Of a stretch of DNA of 37,281 nt, positions 7,880 through 15,178 are shown piece after piece. Both the position numbers and the translations under genes were made by a program. The first letter of the stretch is position 1. Every line of letters starts with the position of its first letter. The stretch is taken from the NCBI GenBank assembly GCA_021286895.1, contig JAJTBN010000005.1, positions 1-37,281 of the forward strand, given 5' to 3'. The notes beneath the pieces are model-generated. The model had not been told where the DNA came from and searched no databases. It saw only the letters and a list, made by a program, of their open reading frames with translations. The stretch is from Bacteroidota bacterium. GTDB lineage: Bacteria; Bacteroidota; Ignavibacteria; Tepidaquicellales; Tepidaquicellaceae.

Positions 7880-9094
7880 TTATTTAATTACCATCATTTT
7901 TTTCGTATCCGTGAATTCTCCTGCCGTTAACCTGTAATAGTAAACGCCTGACGATAAATCGTTAGCATTGAAATCAACTTTGTATGTTCCTGTCGTTTGC
8001 TGTTCGTTGATTACTCTTGCTACTTCTCTTCCGAGTTCGTCATATACCGCTATCTGAACAAATTCGTTCTTCGGAATCGAGTATGAAATAGACGTAACAG
8101 GGTTGAACGGATTCGGAAAATTCTGTTCGAGAGAAAACTTTACGGGTGTGATACCGTTTTCGTTAACCTGTGTAACGCCTGTAAGTTTAGCGAGCCATAA
8201 AGACGCGTTAAGATGAAGTTTAGCGTGATTGCCGTTTGCCTCTCCAAGCCAACTGCTGTAAAGCGTATGTCCTGACGAGCCTGTTCCGTCATCTGCAGGC
8301 GAACTGTCGCCGATTGCGAATATGCGGCCTGTGCCGTAGGTCGAGGAAACGCACAGCAATCCGGTGCTTCCCTGCGAAACTCCGGTTGTCCAGATTAAAC
8401 CTTTTACGGTCGGATTTATTGTCTGATACATCGTAATAGTCGCGCCGTTATGGAATATCAACTGCGATACCGCGCCCTGCGGCCCGTTCAGAACCGGATC
8501 CGAGGACCAAGCGGCAGCAATATTCGTCGAACTCGGAGACACATCAACGGAATCGAACTTAAACCCGAACGGAAGATTTCCTGCCGAACTGTGCCTCATA
8601 AGGTCGTTCCATACGGCGAGAGCGTCCCAGCCGTCGTTATTTCTGTCGGCATTGTTGTGGTCCGAAATAATAAAAAGTCCGCCTCCGTTATGAACGAAAT
8701 TCATCAGAGCGTTTCTTTCGGCTGACGTGAACGGAGAATTCGGCTCGTCGACAATGAACACATCGTAATTCTGAAGGTCCTGCGCCGCGCTTGTCCCGTA
8801 TGTAATCGTCGTGCCCGCAGGCAGAGTCTCGACAGTATGTCCTAACTGAACGAGTTTGATTCCCCATGATGAAACCGCTCCAGTCCAATATGTTTCGGGT
8901 GTGGAAGAAGTAATCGTAGATTGTAACGGAGTCGGATACCTCGCGGCAACGTGGTTATCCTCGTCTATCACCCAGTCCGCGTTTCCCGCGGTCTGGTAAT
9001 GCGCAGCGTCAAAAAGAAATTTTCTCGGCGTAGCGGAAACAAAAGAAGAAAACGCGATAAACAGAATAATCGCTCTTAATACGGTTTTGCTCAT
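7880..9094 (-). CDS. T9SS-exported protein with GATase-like (DUF4350-type) domain
   Basis: The 404-residue protein has a signal peptide (about 1-22, ending VSA). A central region (about 25-310) has a class I glutamine-amidotransferase-like or DUF4350-like pattern: a first strand LFDAAH, then YDVFIVDEPNSPFTSAERNA, NGGGLFIISDHNNADRN and GRIFAIGDSSPADD. No Cys sits in a nucleophile-elbow setting, so catalysis of the GATase type is unlikely and the role is unknown. Residues 321-404 are a T9SS type A sorting domain (SLEQNFPNPFNPVTSISYSI through SSGVYYYRL and a Lys-rich end), so the protein is probably delivered to the cell surface. The gene is divergent from the cbb3 operon and is followed by two terminator copies. 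Confidence 0.8.
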   Translation of the reverse strand: MSKTVLRAIILFIAFSSFVSATPRKFLFDAAHYQTAGNADWVIDEDNHVAARYPTPLQSTITSSTPETYWTGAVSSWGIKLVQLGHTVETLPAGTTITYGTSAAQDLQNYDVFIVDEPNSPFTSAERNALMNFVHNGGGLFIISDHNNADRNNDGWDALAVWNDLMRHSSAGNLPFGFKFDSVDVSPSSTNIAAAWSSDPVLNGPQGAVSQLIFHNGATITMYQTINPTVKGLIWTTGVSQGSTGLLCVSSTYGTGRIFAIGDSSPADDGTGSSGHTLYSSWLGEANGNHAKLHLNASLWLAKLTGVTQVNENGITPVKFSLEQNFPNPFNPVTSISYSIPKNEFVQIAVYDELGREVARVINEQQTTGTYKVDFNANDLSSGVYYYRLTAGEFTDTKKMMVIK

Positions 9095-9439
9095 ATAAAA
9101 ATTAATGAATGGAAATATAATACAATATTCCCAATAATAATATGGAATAGTTATTTTTTTATACGGGTTCCTAGTTTTAAGGTAATAATATTTTCAGCCG
9201 AAAATTCAAAGAGCCGTGTCAAAAAAGTGAATGTTTTAACAGGCTTTAATGTTACAAGTGTATATCTTAAGTTTCTAGGAGTGAAAGTCCCGGCCGTTCG
9301 CGGCGCCGATAAGCGTTTTCCAAAATGCCTTTATCTCGGACAATTACATCCTTTTAGAGAGAACTTTATAATTTATTTTTTGGGAAAAATCAATTAAATT
9401 ATAAGCAATAAGTAAAAAAAATATCGAAAATCATTTACT
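9095..9439. other. Divergent intergenic region upstream of the cbb3 operon
   Basis: These 345 bp separate a T9SS gene (-) from ccoNO (+) and must hold promoters for both. CCTAG-TTT-TAAG (from 9170) can pair with CTTA-AGTTT-CTAGG (to 9279), which would form a long-range stem in a ccoNO leader. A short GC-rich block (CCCGGCCGTTCGCGGCGCCG, about 9289-9308) is out of keeping with the AT-rich surroundings. No TTGAT-N4-ATCAA FNR-type box and no coding potential were found. The ccoNO ATG has A-rich sequence but no Shine-Dalgarno. Confidence 0.5.
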
Positions 9440-11599
9440 ATGTCTGACCTAACTTCTACCAACACATCGCTGGAGAAATTCAATTACGACAACGCGATCG
9501 TAAGGAATTTTGCCTATGCGGTAATGCTCTGGGGCGCCGTGGGAATGCTCGTCGGCTTGCTGATAGCGGCGCAGATAATTATCCCGAGCCTTAACTTCAA
9601 CCTGCAGTACACGACGTTCGGAAGACTGAGACCCCTTCATACGAACGCGGTTATTTTCGCTTTCGTCGGCAACGCGATTTTCATGGGCCTTTATTATTCA
9701 CTGCAGCGACTGACCAAGGCGCGAATGTTCAGCGACCTGCTTTCCAAGATTCATTTCTGGGGATGGCAGTTGATTATCGTGCTCGCCGCGATTACGCTTC
9801 CTCTCGGCATTACGACGAGCAAGGAATACGCGGAACTGGAGTGGCCTATTGACATACTAATCGCGGTTGTCTGGGTGATATTCGCGATAAACGTTTTCGG
9901 TACTATTATCAAGAGACGCGAACGCCACATGTACGTGGCGATATGGTTCTATATCGCGACGATAGTTACCGTAGCCATACTTCACATTTTCAATTCGCTC
10001 GAACTGCCCGTCAATTTTATTAAGAGTTATCCGATTTACGCGGGCGTTCAGGACGCTTTGGTTCAATGGTGGTACGGTCACAACGCGGTCGCGTTCTTTC
10101 TTACTACTCCTTATCTCGGCCTGATGTATTACTTCCTGCCAAAAGCGGCGGAGAGGCCGGTCTATTCATACAGACTTTCGATAATTCATTTCTGGACCCT
10201 GATATTCATATACATCTGGGCAGGCCCGCACCATCTGCTTTACAGCGCGCTTCCCGACTGGGCGCAGTCGCTCGGCACCGTGTTCTCGATTATGCTTATC
10301 GCGCCTTCATGGGGAGGAATGATAAACGGACTTCTTACGCTGAGAGGCGCGTGGGACAAAGTAAGGGACAACGTTATACTTAAGTTTATGGTCGTAGCCG
10401 TTACGGCATACGGTATGGCGACGTTCGAAGGTCCGACACTTTCGCTGAAGAACGTCAACGCTATAGCCCACTTTACCGATTGGATTATCGCGCACGTGCA
10501 TATAGCCGCGCTCGGCTGGAACGGATTTCTTACTTTCGGTATTTTGTACTGGCTTATTCCGAGACTGTTTAACACACAACTTTACTCGAAGAAGATGGCA
10601 AACTTCCATTTCTGGATAGGGTTTGTCGGCATTCTTTTCTATGCGATACCTATGTACTGGTCGGGCGTCACGCAGGCTTTGATGTGGAAGCAGTTTACGC
10701 CGGAAGGAGTTCTTCAGTATCCCAATTTCCTTGAGACGCTGCTACAGATAAAACCGATGCACATGATTCGCATAACGGGAGGACTTTTCTACTATACGGG
10801 TTTCATCTCAATGCTTTATAATCTTGTAAAGACAATAAAACAGGGAAGTTTTGTCGGCGACGAAGCCGCGGAAGCACCCGCGCTCGAAAAGAACGTGACG
10901 TTCGAACCTGTTAAAGGTTCAATAATGAAGAAACACAGAATAATCGAAAGAAGGCCTGTACAGTTCATAATATTAGCGGTCATCGCGGTTATTATCGGCG
11001 GTCTTATCGAGGTTATTCCGACATATCTGATTAAATCAAATATTCCGACAATAGCGAGCGTAAAGCCTTATACTCCTCTCGAACTTCAGGGCAGGGACTT
11101 ATACATCCGCGAGGCTTGCAACTCATGCCATTCGCAGTTGGTGCGTCCGTTCCGTTCTGAAACCGAAAGATACGGCGAGTACGCGAAAGCGGGTGAATTT
11201 GTTTACGACCATCCGTTCCTATGGGGTTCGAAGAGAACAGGTCCTGACCTGCTGAGAGTCGGCAAGAAATATCCGAACCTTTGGCATTACCTGCACATGG
11301 ACGATCCGACGACGGTTTCTCCGGGCTCGCTGATGCCGAGATTCTCATGGCTGAAGGAACAGACTCTGGATATTTCCACGACGGAAAGGAAAATCAACGC
11401 GATGCGAACACTGGGAGTACCGTACGAACAGGGTTATGAAAAGATAGCGAACACCGAACTGCAGAAGCAGGCGGAAGAAATCGCGCAGGATTTGCAGAAA
11501 CAGGGTATAGACGTAACAAGCGACAAGGAAATTATCGCGCTTATCGCGTATCTTCAGAGACTCGGAACGGATATTAAAAACCAGCAGCCGGCAAAATAA
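9440..11599 (+). CDS. ccoNO: cbb3-type cytochrome c oxidase, fused subunits I and II (CcoN-CcoO)
   Basis: This is the catalytic core of a high-affinity, proton-pumping terminal oxidase. The CcoN part (about 1-480) has many membrane helices and all expected ligands: His67 (RPLHTN), His214 (WWYGHNAV), His264/His265 (AGPHH) for CuB, Tyr258 for the cross-linked tyrosine, and His352/His354 (AHVHIA) for the hemes. Their spacing matches CcoN of Pseudomonas stutzeri with a constant offset of 7. A linker with a hydrophobic helix (about 510-530) leads into CcoO, which has the heme-c motif CNSCH (560-564) followed by the typical QLVRPFRSETERYGEY. Fusion of the two subunits occurs in Bacteroidota/Chlorobiota relatives. 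The gene leads an operon with ccoQ, ccoP, ccoG and ccoH. Confidence 0.97.
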   Translation: MSDLTSTNTSLEKFNYDNAIVRNFAYAVMLWGAVGMLVGLLIAAQIIIPSLNFNLQYTTFGRLRPLHTNAVIFAFVGNAIFMGLYYSLQRLTKARMFSDLLSKIHFWGWQLIIVLAAITLPLGITTSKEYAELEWPIDILIAVVWVIFAINVFGTIIKRRERHMYVAIWFYIATIVTVAILHIFNSLELPVNFIKSYPIYAGVQDALVQWWYGHNAVAFFLTTPYLGLMYYFLPKAAERPVYSYRLSIIHFWTLIFIYIWAGPHHLLYSALPDWAQSLGTVFSIMLIAPSWGGMINGLLTLRGAWDKVRDNVILKFMVVAVTAYGMATFEGPTLSLKNVNAIAHFTDWIIAHVHIAALGWNGFLTFGILYWLIPRLFNTQLYSKKMANFHFWIGFVGILFYAIPMYWSGVTQALMWKQFTPEGVLQYPNFLETLLQIKPMHMIRITGGLFYYTGFISMLYNLVKTIKQGSFVGDEAAEAPALEKNVTFEPVKGSIMKKHRIIERRPVQFIILAVIAVIIGGLIEVIPTYLIKSNIPTIASVKPYTPLELQGRDLYIREACNSCHSQLVRPFRSETERYGEYAKAGEFVYDHPFLWGSKRTGPDLLRVGKKYPNLWHYLHMDDPTTVSPGSLMPRFSWLKEQTLDISTTERKINAMRTLGVPYEQGYEKIANTELQKQAEEIAQDLQKQGIDVTSDKEIIALIAYLQRLGTDIKNQQPAK

Positions 11600-11600
11600 T

Positions 11601-11780
11601 ATGTTCAGCAAATATTTTGAATCGGTTGAGTGGTACGGCATTTTCGCAATCGCGACGATGATACTTTTCGTCATCTCGTTTATCGTAATGCTTATATGGG
11701 CGTTCAGGATAGACAAGAAGAAGTTAGAAGAATACAACAATCTTCCTTTGGAAAATAATAAAAATTTTCAAGATGAATAA
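11601..11780 (+). CDS. ccoQ: CcoQ/FixQ-like small membrane protein
   Basis: A 59-residue frame begins with an ATG directly after the ccoNO stop codon and overlaps ccoP by 8 nt. It has one hydrophobic helix (about residues 13-34, GIFAIATMILFVISFIVMLI). A basic cytoplasmic patch (FRIDKKK) follows, then an acidic tail. Size, topology and position between ccoNO and ccoP fit CcoQ, the small subunit that stabilises cbb3 oxidases. Such proteins have little sequence conservation, so the call rests mostly on context. Confidence 0.8.
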   Translation: MFSKYFESVEWYGIFAIATMILFVISFIVMLIWAFRIDKKKLEEYNNLPLENNKNFQDE

Positions 11781-12591
11781 AAAAGTTTTAATCGGATTGA
11801 CCATAACGGCGGTTACCGCTGTAACGCAGGCAAAGGTCTTCGCGCAGACCGCTGTGCAGGAAACGTCGACGGATACTTATGTTTATCTGATACTCGGGGC
11901 GCTGCTGTTTACTCTGGCGGTTCTTTTCGCTTCAATCATGATTTTTGAGTCGGGAGAGAGAAGGGTGAAAAAGACGGCGGCGGCAGTAGCGGTTTCGAAC
12001 GAGGCGCTGCTTATTACCGAGCATGAATACGACGGTATTCAGGAACTCGACAATCCCGCGCCGGCGTGGTTTCAGTTCCTTTTCTACATAACAATCGCGT
12101 TCGCGATTGCCTATATGATTATATACCACGTAACGGGCAAGCCCAATTTATCCAATGACGAATATGTACAGGAAATGACGGCCGCGCAGATGCAGAAAGA
12201 TGAACTCATCCGCTCGGGAGCGCTAATAAACGAGAACAACGTTGCAGTTCTTACCGAACAAGCCGACCTCGATAAAGGCAAAGAGATATTTACAGCGAAC
12301 TGCGTAAACTGCCACGCGGCGGACGGAGGCGGAAGCGTCGGGCCGAACCTTACCGACCAGTACTGGATTCACGGCGGCGGAATAAAGAATGTCTTCACGA
12401 CGATAAAGTACGGAGTTCCGGCGAAAGGAATGATAACCTGGCAGAACCAGTTGAACCCGAAGCAGATACAGCAGGTCGCCAGTTATGTGCTGACTTTGCA
12501 AGGAACGAAGCCTGCAGCGCCGAAAGCGCCCGAAGGCAACATCTGGGCGGATTCTACAACGGCCGCGCCGAAAGATACACTGAAAAAATAA
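11773..12591 (+). CDS. ccoP: cbb3-type cytochrome c oxidase subunit III (CcoP), mono-heme
   Basis: CcoP brings electrons to the CcoNO core. The 272-residue protein has an N-terminal hydrophobic segment, a second one (about 35-57), then the CcoP signature YDGIQELDNPAPAWFQFLFY (86-105) running into a transmembrane helix. A single cytochrome c domain follows, with CVNCH (177-181) and a probable distal Met220 (AKGMITW). Proteobacterial CcoP usually has two hemes; this one has one. The C-terminus is an Ala/Pro/Lys-rich tail. The gene overlaps ccoQ by 8 nt. Downstream of its stop, after only 14 nt, an inserted GxxExxY unit separates it from ccoG. Confidence 0.95.
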   Translation: MNKKVLIGLTITAVTAVTQAKVFAQTAVQETSTDTYVYLILGALLFTLAVLFASIMIFESGERRVKKTAAAVAVSNEALLITEHEYDGIQELDNPAPAWFQFLFYITIAFAIAYMIIYHVTGKPNLSNDEYVQEMTAAQMQKDELIRSGALINENNVAVLTEQADLDKGKEIFTANCVNCHAADGGGSVGPNLTDQYWIHGGGIKNVFTTIKYGVPAKGMITWQNQLNPKQIQQVASYVLTLQGTKPAAPKAPEGNIWADSTTAAPKDTLKK

Positions 12592-12605
12592 CTTTCTTGT
12601 TGAAG

Positions 12606-12641
12606 TTTAGCCGCTAATTATCGCGAATTAAAGCAAATTAG
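12606..12641. repeat. Left terminal repeat with 10-bp period
   Basis: After TTTA the sequence reads as three successive 10-mers from 12610: GCCGCTAATT, ATCGCGAATT, AAAGCAAATT. The first 24 bp pair with the right repeat (23 of 24). The 10-mers resemble those of the palindromes at 14521, 14650 and 37191 (GCCACRGATT ATCACRGATT). Confidence 0.75.
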
Positions 12642-12668
12642 TTTTTAGAAAATAGATAATATTTTAAA

Positions 12669-13079
12669 ATGATTACAACGGATGTGAACATTTTAAATGA
12701 TAACGACCTGCTTTTCAAAGAAGAGAGTTTCAATATTATCGGGATATGTTTTGAGGTTCATAATATTTTAGGAAAAGGATTGCTTGAATCTGTTTATAAG
12801 GATGCGATGGAGTATGAATTCAGAAAACGAAATGTCCCCTTTGAAAGAGAAAAATTGTTTAAGATAAAATATAAAGATATTTATCTTAATCATTTCTTTT
12901 ATGCAGACTTCGTAGTCTATGATAGTATTATTCTCGAAATTAAGGCGGTAGCTTCCATTATTGACGAACATATAAAACAAACATTAAACTACTTATCTGT
13001 TACAGGTTTAAAATTAGGAATTATTATCAACTTCGGAGATAATTCCGTGAGATTTAAACGTATAGCAAGAACCAAATAA
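12669..13079 (+). CDS. GxxExxY-family protein
   Basis: The 136-residue protein carries the family signature GLLESVY (37-43), preceded by the usual GICFEVHNILGKG. A nuclease-like pattern follows: ADFVV with Asp80, then LEIKAV with Glu90 and Lys92. This D-x9-E-x-K spacing resembles the core of PD-(D/E)XK nucleases. The C-terminal LNYLSVTGLKLGIIINFG is also typical of the family. The biochemical role of GxxExxY proteins is not established to my knowledge. The gene is AT-rich compared with ccoP and ccoG, has no Shine-Dalgarno, and is flanked by inverted repeats inside the cco operon, which suggests recent arrival. It may be co-transcribed with the oxidase genes. Confidence 0.9.
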   Translation: MITTDVNILNDNDLLFKEESFNIIGICFEVHNILGKGLLESVYKDAMEYEFRKRNVPFEREKLFKIKYKDIYLNHFFYADFVVYDSIILEIKAVASIIDEHIKQTLNYLSVTGLKLGIIINFGDNSVRFKRIARTK

Positions 13080-13096
13080 ATATTTATATTAGAAAA

Positions 13097-13120
13097 AATT
13101 AGCGATAATTAGCGGCTAAA
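13097..13120. repeat. Right terminal repeat (inverted copy)
   Basis: The inverse complement of this 24-mer differs from the left repeat at one position. Read inward it also has the 10-bp period (GCCGCTAATT ATCGCTAATT). It ends 13 nt before the ccoG ATG. Confidence 0.75.
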
Positions 13121-13133
13121 TGCCGGTGTATGT

Positions 13134-14507
13134 ATGGAAAATGAATCATTCAGGGACCACCTGTCAACCGTAACGCAGGAAGGCAAGCGCGTCTGGGTCT
13201 ATCCAAAAAAACAAAAAGGAAAGTTTTATACCGCGAGAACAATCGTCAGCTTTTTTCTTCTGGCTTTCCTGTTCGTTACACCATGGATAAAAATCGACGG
13301 ACATCCGTTCTTTTTATTCAATATCTTCGACCGTAAATTCATTCTCTTCGGGTTCGCGTTCGGACCTCAGGACTTCTACATCTTCGCGCTCGGATTCGTG
13401 ACCATGGTCGTGTTCGTTGTTCTCTTTACAGCGGTGTACGGAAGGATTTTCTGCGGATGGATTTGTCCGCAGACGGTGTTTATGGAAATGGTGTTCAGAA
13501 AAATCGAGTATCTTATAGAAGGCGACGCGAGCAAACAGAGAGCGCTCGACGCGGAGCCGATGAACGGGAAAAAGTTCTTCAAGAAGTCTCTAAAGCATGT
13601 TATCTTTTACGCGATTGCCTTTGTAATAGGCAATACGTTGATGGCGTACCTTGTCGGCATCGATAAAACACTGGATATTATCGGTCATCCGCCCGCGGAG
13701 CATCTCGCGGGATTCATTGCAGTGATGGTTTTTTCGGGAGTGTTTTATTTCGTGTTTTCGAAATTCCGCGAGCAGGCATGCACTATCGTCTGTCCATACG
13801 GCAGGCTTCAGGGTGTTCTACTTGACCCGAATTCAATAGTCGTCGCGTACGATTACGTAAGAGGCGAGCCGAGAGGAAAACTGAATGAAACAAAAGGCGA
13901 CTGCATAGACTGCCACCTTTGCGTTGCGGTCTGTCCGACCGGCATCGATATACGCAACGGTACGCAATTGGAATGCGTCAACTGCACATCGTGCATTGAC
14001 GCGTGCGATTCAATTATGGTGAAGGTCAAAAAACCGAAAGGGCTTATCCGCTACGCTTCGATGAAAGGAATTAAAGACAAAGTGAAGTTCGGGTTCACGC
14101 CGAGAATAATTCTCTATACATCGCTGCTGGTCATACTTCTCTCGATTCTGACAGGACTGCTCATGTCGAGAAGCGACGTTAAGGCGAATATACTCAGGTC
14201 GCCGGGCAAGATTTATTCCGAAATGCCGGACGACAGAATAAGCAATCTTTATCACGTCGTGCTGGTTAATAATACTTTCAATGACATGCCGGTAGAGGTA
14301 AAGACAAACACACCGGACGCGCAGATACTGCTAATCGGAAAAGATGTGGTGATACCTTCGCTCAGCGTGCATGAGGCGGAGTTTATGGTAGTGATGGATA
14401 AGAATAAGATTAACACTACTGTCGTGCAGTTGAACATACAGGTGTTTGCTGCCGGAAAACTGTTCTATGAAACAAAGACGACCTTTATAGGTCCGCAGAA
14501 AAAATAA
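13134..14507 (+). CDS. ccoG: Cytochrome c oxidase accessory protein CcoG (polyferredoxin)
   Basis: CcoG is a membrane polyferredoxin of the NapH/RdxA group. In studied bacteria it is linked to copper delivery for cbb3 oxidase assembly. Hydrophobic segments lie at about 36-52, 83-101, 153-172, 190-208 and 325-344. Two [4Fe-4S] sets are present, Cys257/260/263/267 (CIDCHLCVAVCP) and Cys281/284/287/291 (CVNCTSCIDAC). The membrane motifs FCGWICPQT (106-114) and CTIVCPYGR (216-224) are conserved in the family. A C-terminal Ig-like periplasmic domain runs from about 360. The ATG at 13134 has no ribosome site, and the inserted unit ends 13 nt upstream, so its translation signals may have changed. 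Confidence 0.95.
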   Translation: MENESFRDHLSTVTQEGKRVWVYPKKQKGKFYTARTIVSFFLLAFLFVTPWIKIDGHPFFLFNIFDRKFILFGFAFGPQDFYIFALGFVTMVVFVVLFTAVYGRIFCGWICPQTVFMEMVFRKIEYLIEGDASKQRALDAEPMNGKKFFKKSLKHVIFYAIAFVIGNTLMAYLVGIDKTLDIIGHPPAEHLAGFIAVMVFSGVFYFVFSKFREQACTIVCPYGRLQGVLLDPNSIVVAYDYVRGEPRGKLNETKGDCIDCHLCVAVCPTGIDIRNGTQLECVNCTSCIDACDSIMVKVKKPKGLIRYASMKGIKDKVKFGFTPRIILYTSLLVILLSILTGLLMSRSDVKANILRSPGKIYSEMPDDRISNLYHVVLVNNTFNDMPVEVKTNTPDAQILLIGKDVVIPSLSVHEAEFMVVMDKNKINTTVVQLNIQVFAAGKLFYETKTTFIGPQKK

Positions 14508-14520
14508 TTTTAATTTTTCA

Positions 14521-14574
14521 GCCACAGATTAAAACGGAAGAATGGAAAATAATAAAATCCGTGACAATCCGAAG
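14521..14574. repeat. 10-bp-period palindrome, copy C
   Basis: GCCACAGATT AAAACGGAAG at the left end faces AAAATCC GTGACAATCC GAAG at the right end. Read inward from the right this is CTTCGGATT GTCACGGATT. It is the most degenerate of the gene-less copies and begins 14 nt after the ccoG stop. Confidence 0.55.
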
Positions 14575-14579
14575 ATGCT

Positions 14580-14620
14580 CTGCTGTCATCCCCGCATGAT
14601 CTTAACGGGGACCGCGGCAG
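14580..14620. repeat. CCCCG/CGGGG palindromic element
   Basis: CCCCG (14590-14594) pairs with CGGGG (14606-14610), and CTGC (14580-14583) pairs with GCAG (14617-14620). The core GTCATCCCCG...CGGGGA resembles the widespread dispersed element of GTCATTCCCGC...GCGGGAATC type. It sits between two 10-bp-period palindromes. Confidence 0.5.
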
Positions 14621-14649
14621 AAAAATAAATAATAAAAAGATTTTGTACA

Positions 14650-14722
14650 GCCACAGATTATCACAGATTAAAACGGATTAGAGCAAAGAAAGTAATCCAT
14701 GCAATCAGGGTAAATCCGAGGC
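14650..14722. repeat. 10-bp-period palindrome, copy B
   Basis: The left arm reads GCCACAGATT ATCACAGATT as two 10-mers, then AAAACGGATT AGAGC. The right arm read inward is GCCTCGGATT TACCCTGATT, then GCATGGATTA. It ends 3 nt before the ATG of ccoH, so it covers the usual ribosome-binding region of that gene. Confidence 0.65.
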
Positions 14723-14725
14723 GAA

Positions 14726-15178
14726 ATGAAAATAACAAAAATGAACTGGGGATATAAAATACTTACGGCGTTTATAGTATTCTGCGTAGCGGTATTGGGC
14801 GCGGTCATTTTCTTCATGAATCAGAAGGTTGACGTCGTAACCGACAATTATTACGAAAAGGAACTGAAGTATCAGGACCAAATAAACCGCGTTAACAGAA
14901 CAAGGGCTTTAAAAGATACGGTGTTGCTCGCGAACAACGGAAAGGAAATAAAAATAACCTATCCTAACGTTCCCGACAAACCCTCAGCGAAGGATTTCAT
15001 ACTCCTTTACCGCCCGTCCGACGATAAGAAGGATGTGAAAATTCCCGTATCTGCCGATTCGCTGAAATCGCAGGCGGTGAGCATAGAAAGGCTCGATAAA
15101 GGTTACTGGAAGTTGCAGATTAACTGGACTTCATCGGGCAGCGAATACTATCACGAAGCGTCGTTTCTCGTGAAATAA
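14726..15178 (+). CDS. ccoH: FixH/CcoH family cbb3 oxidase assembly protein
   Basis: The 150-residue protein starts MKITKMNWGYKI, followed by one membrane helix (about 12-31, AFIVFCVAVLGAVIFFM) and the family signature VDVVTDNYYEKELKYQDQI (35-53). A periplasmic beta-rich domain follows. FixH/CcoH acts late in cbb3 oxidase assembly. Its stop codon abuts the 3' end of the convergent OsmC-type gene with no gap. The last 13 codons and stop are part of a 459-bp sequence that is repeated at 18463. No ccoI or ccoS follows, so those assembly genes must lie elsewhere if present. Confidence 0.9.
   Translation: MKITKMNWGYKILTAFIVFCVAVLGAVIFFMNQKVDVVTDNYYEKELKYQDQINRVNRTRALKDTVLLANNGKEIKITYPNVPDKPSAKDFILLYRPSDDKKDVKIPVSADSLKSQAVSIERLDKGYWKLQINWTSSGSEYYHEASFLVK

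Larger units (their letters stand above)
12606..13120. mobile_element. Candidate 515-bp mobile unit: GxxExxY gene between inverted repeats
   Basis: The unit is bounded by 24-bp inverted repeats matching at 23 of 24 positions (12606-12629 and 13097-13120). It contains one gene. It sits inside the cco operon, 14 nt after the ccoP stop and 13 nt before the ccoG ATG, so removing it would leave a normal operon gap of 27 nt. No target-site duplication and no transposase were seen. The boundaries are inferred from the repeats. Confidence 0.55.

Noticed and set aside
9271-9310. Group II intron-like or tRNA-like start (CTAGGAGTGAAAGTCC)
   Set aside because: No domain V, reverse transcriptase or cloverleaf was found. 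The resemblance is only a few bases long.
11773-12591. Second heme site in CcoP
   Set aside because: Only one CxxCH exists in the whole frame. The N-terminal part is hydrophobic and has no Cys pair.
12592-13133. Target-site duplication around the GxxExxY unit
   Set aside because: The bases outside the two repeats (GAAG and TGCC) do not match, so no duplication is visible.
14580-14620. Terminator between ccoG and ccoH
   Set aside because: The hairpin lacks a T-tract and matches a common dispersed palindrome. A regulatory effect remains possible, but a terminator call is not supported.
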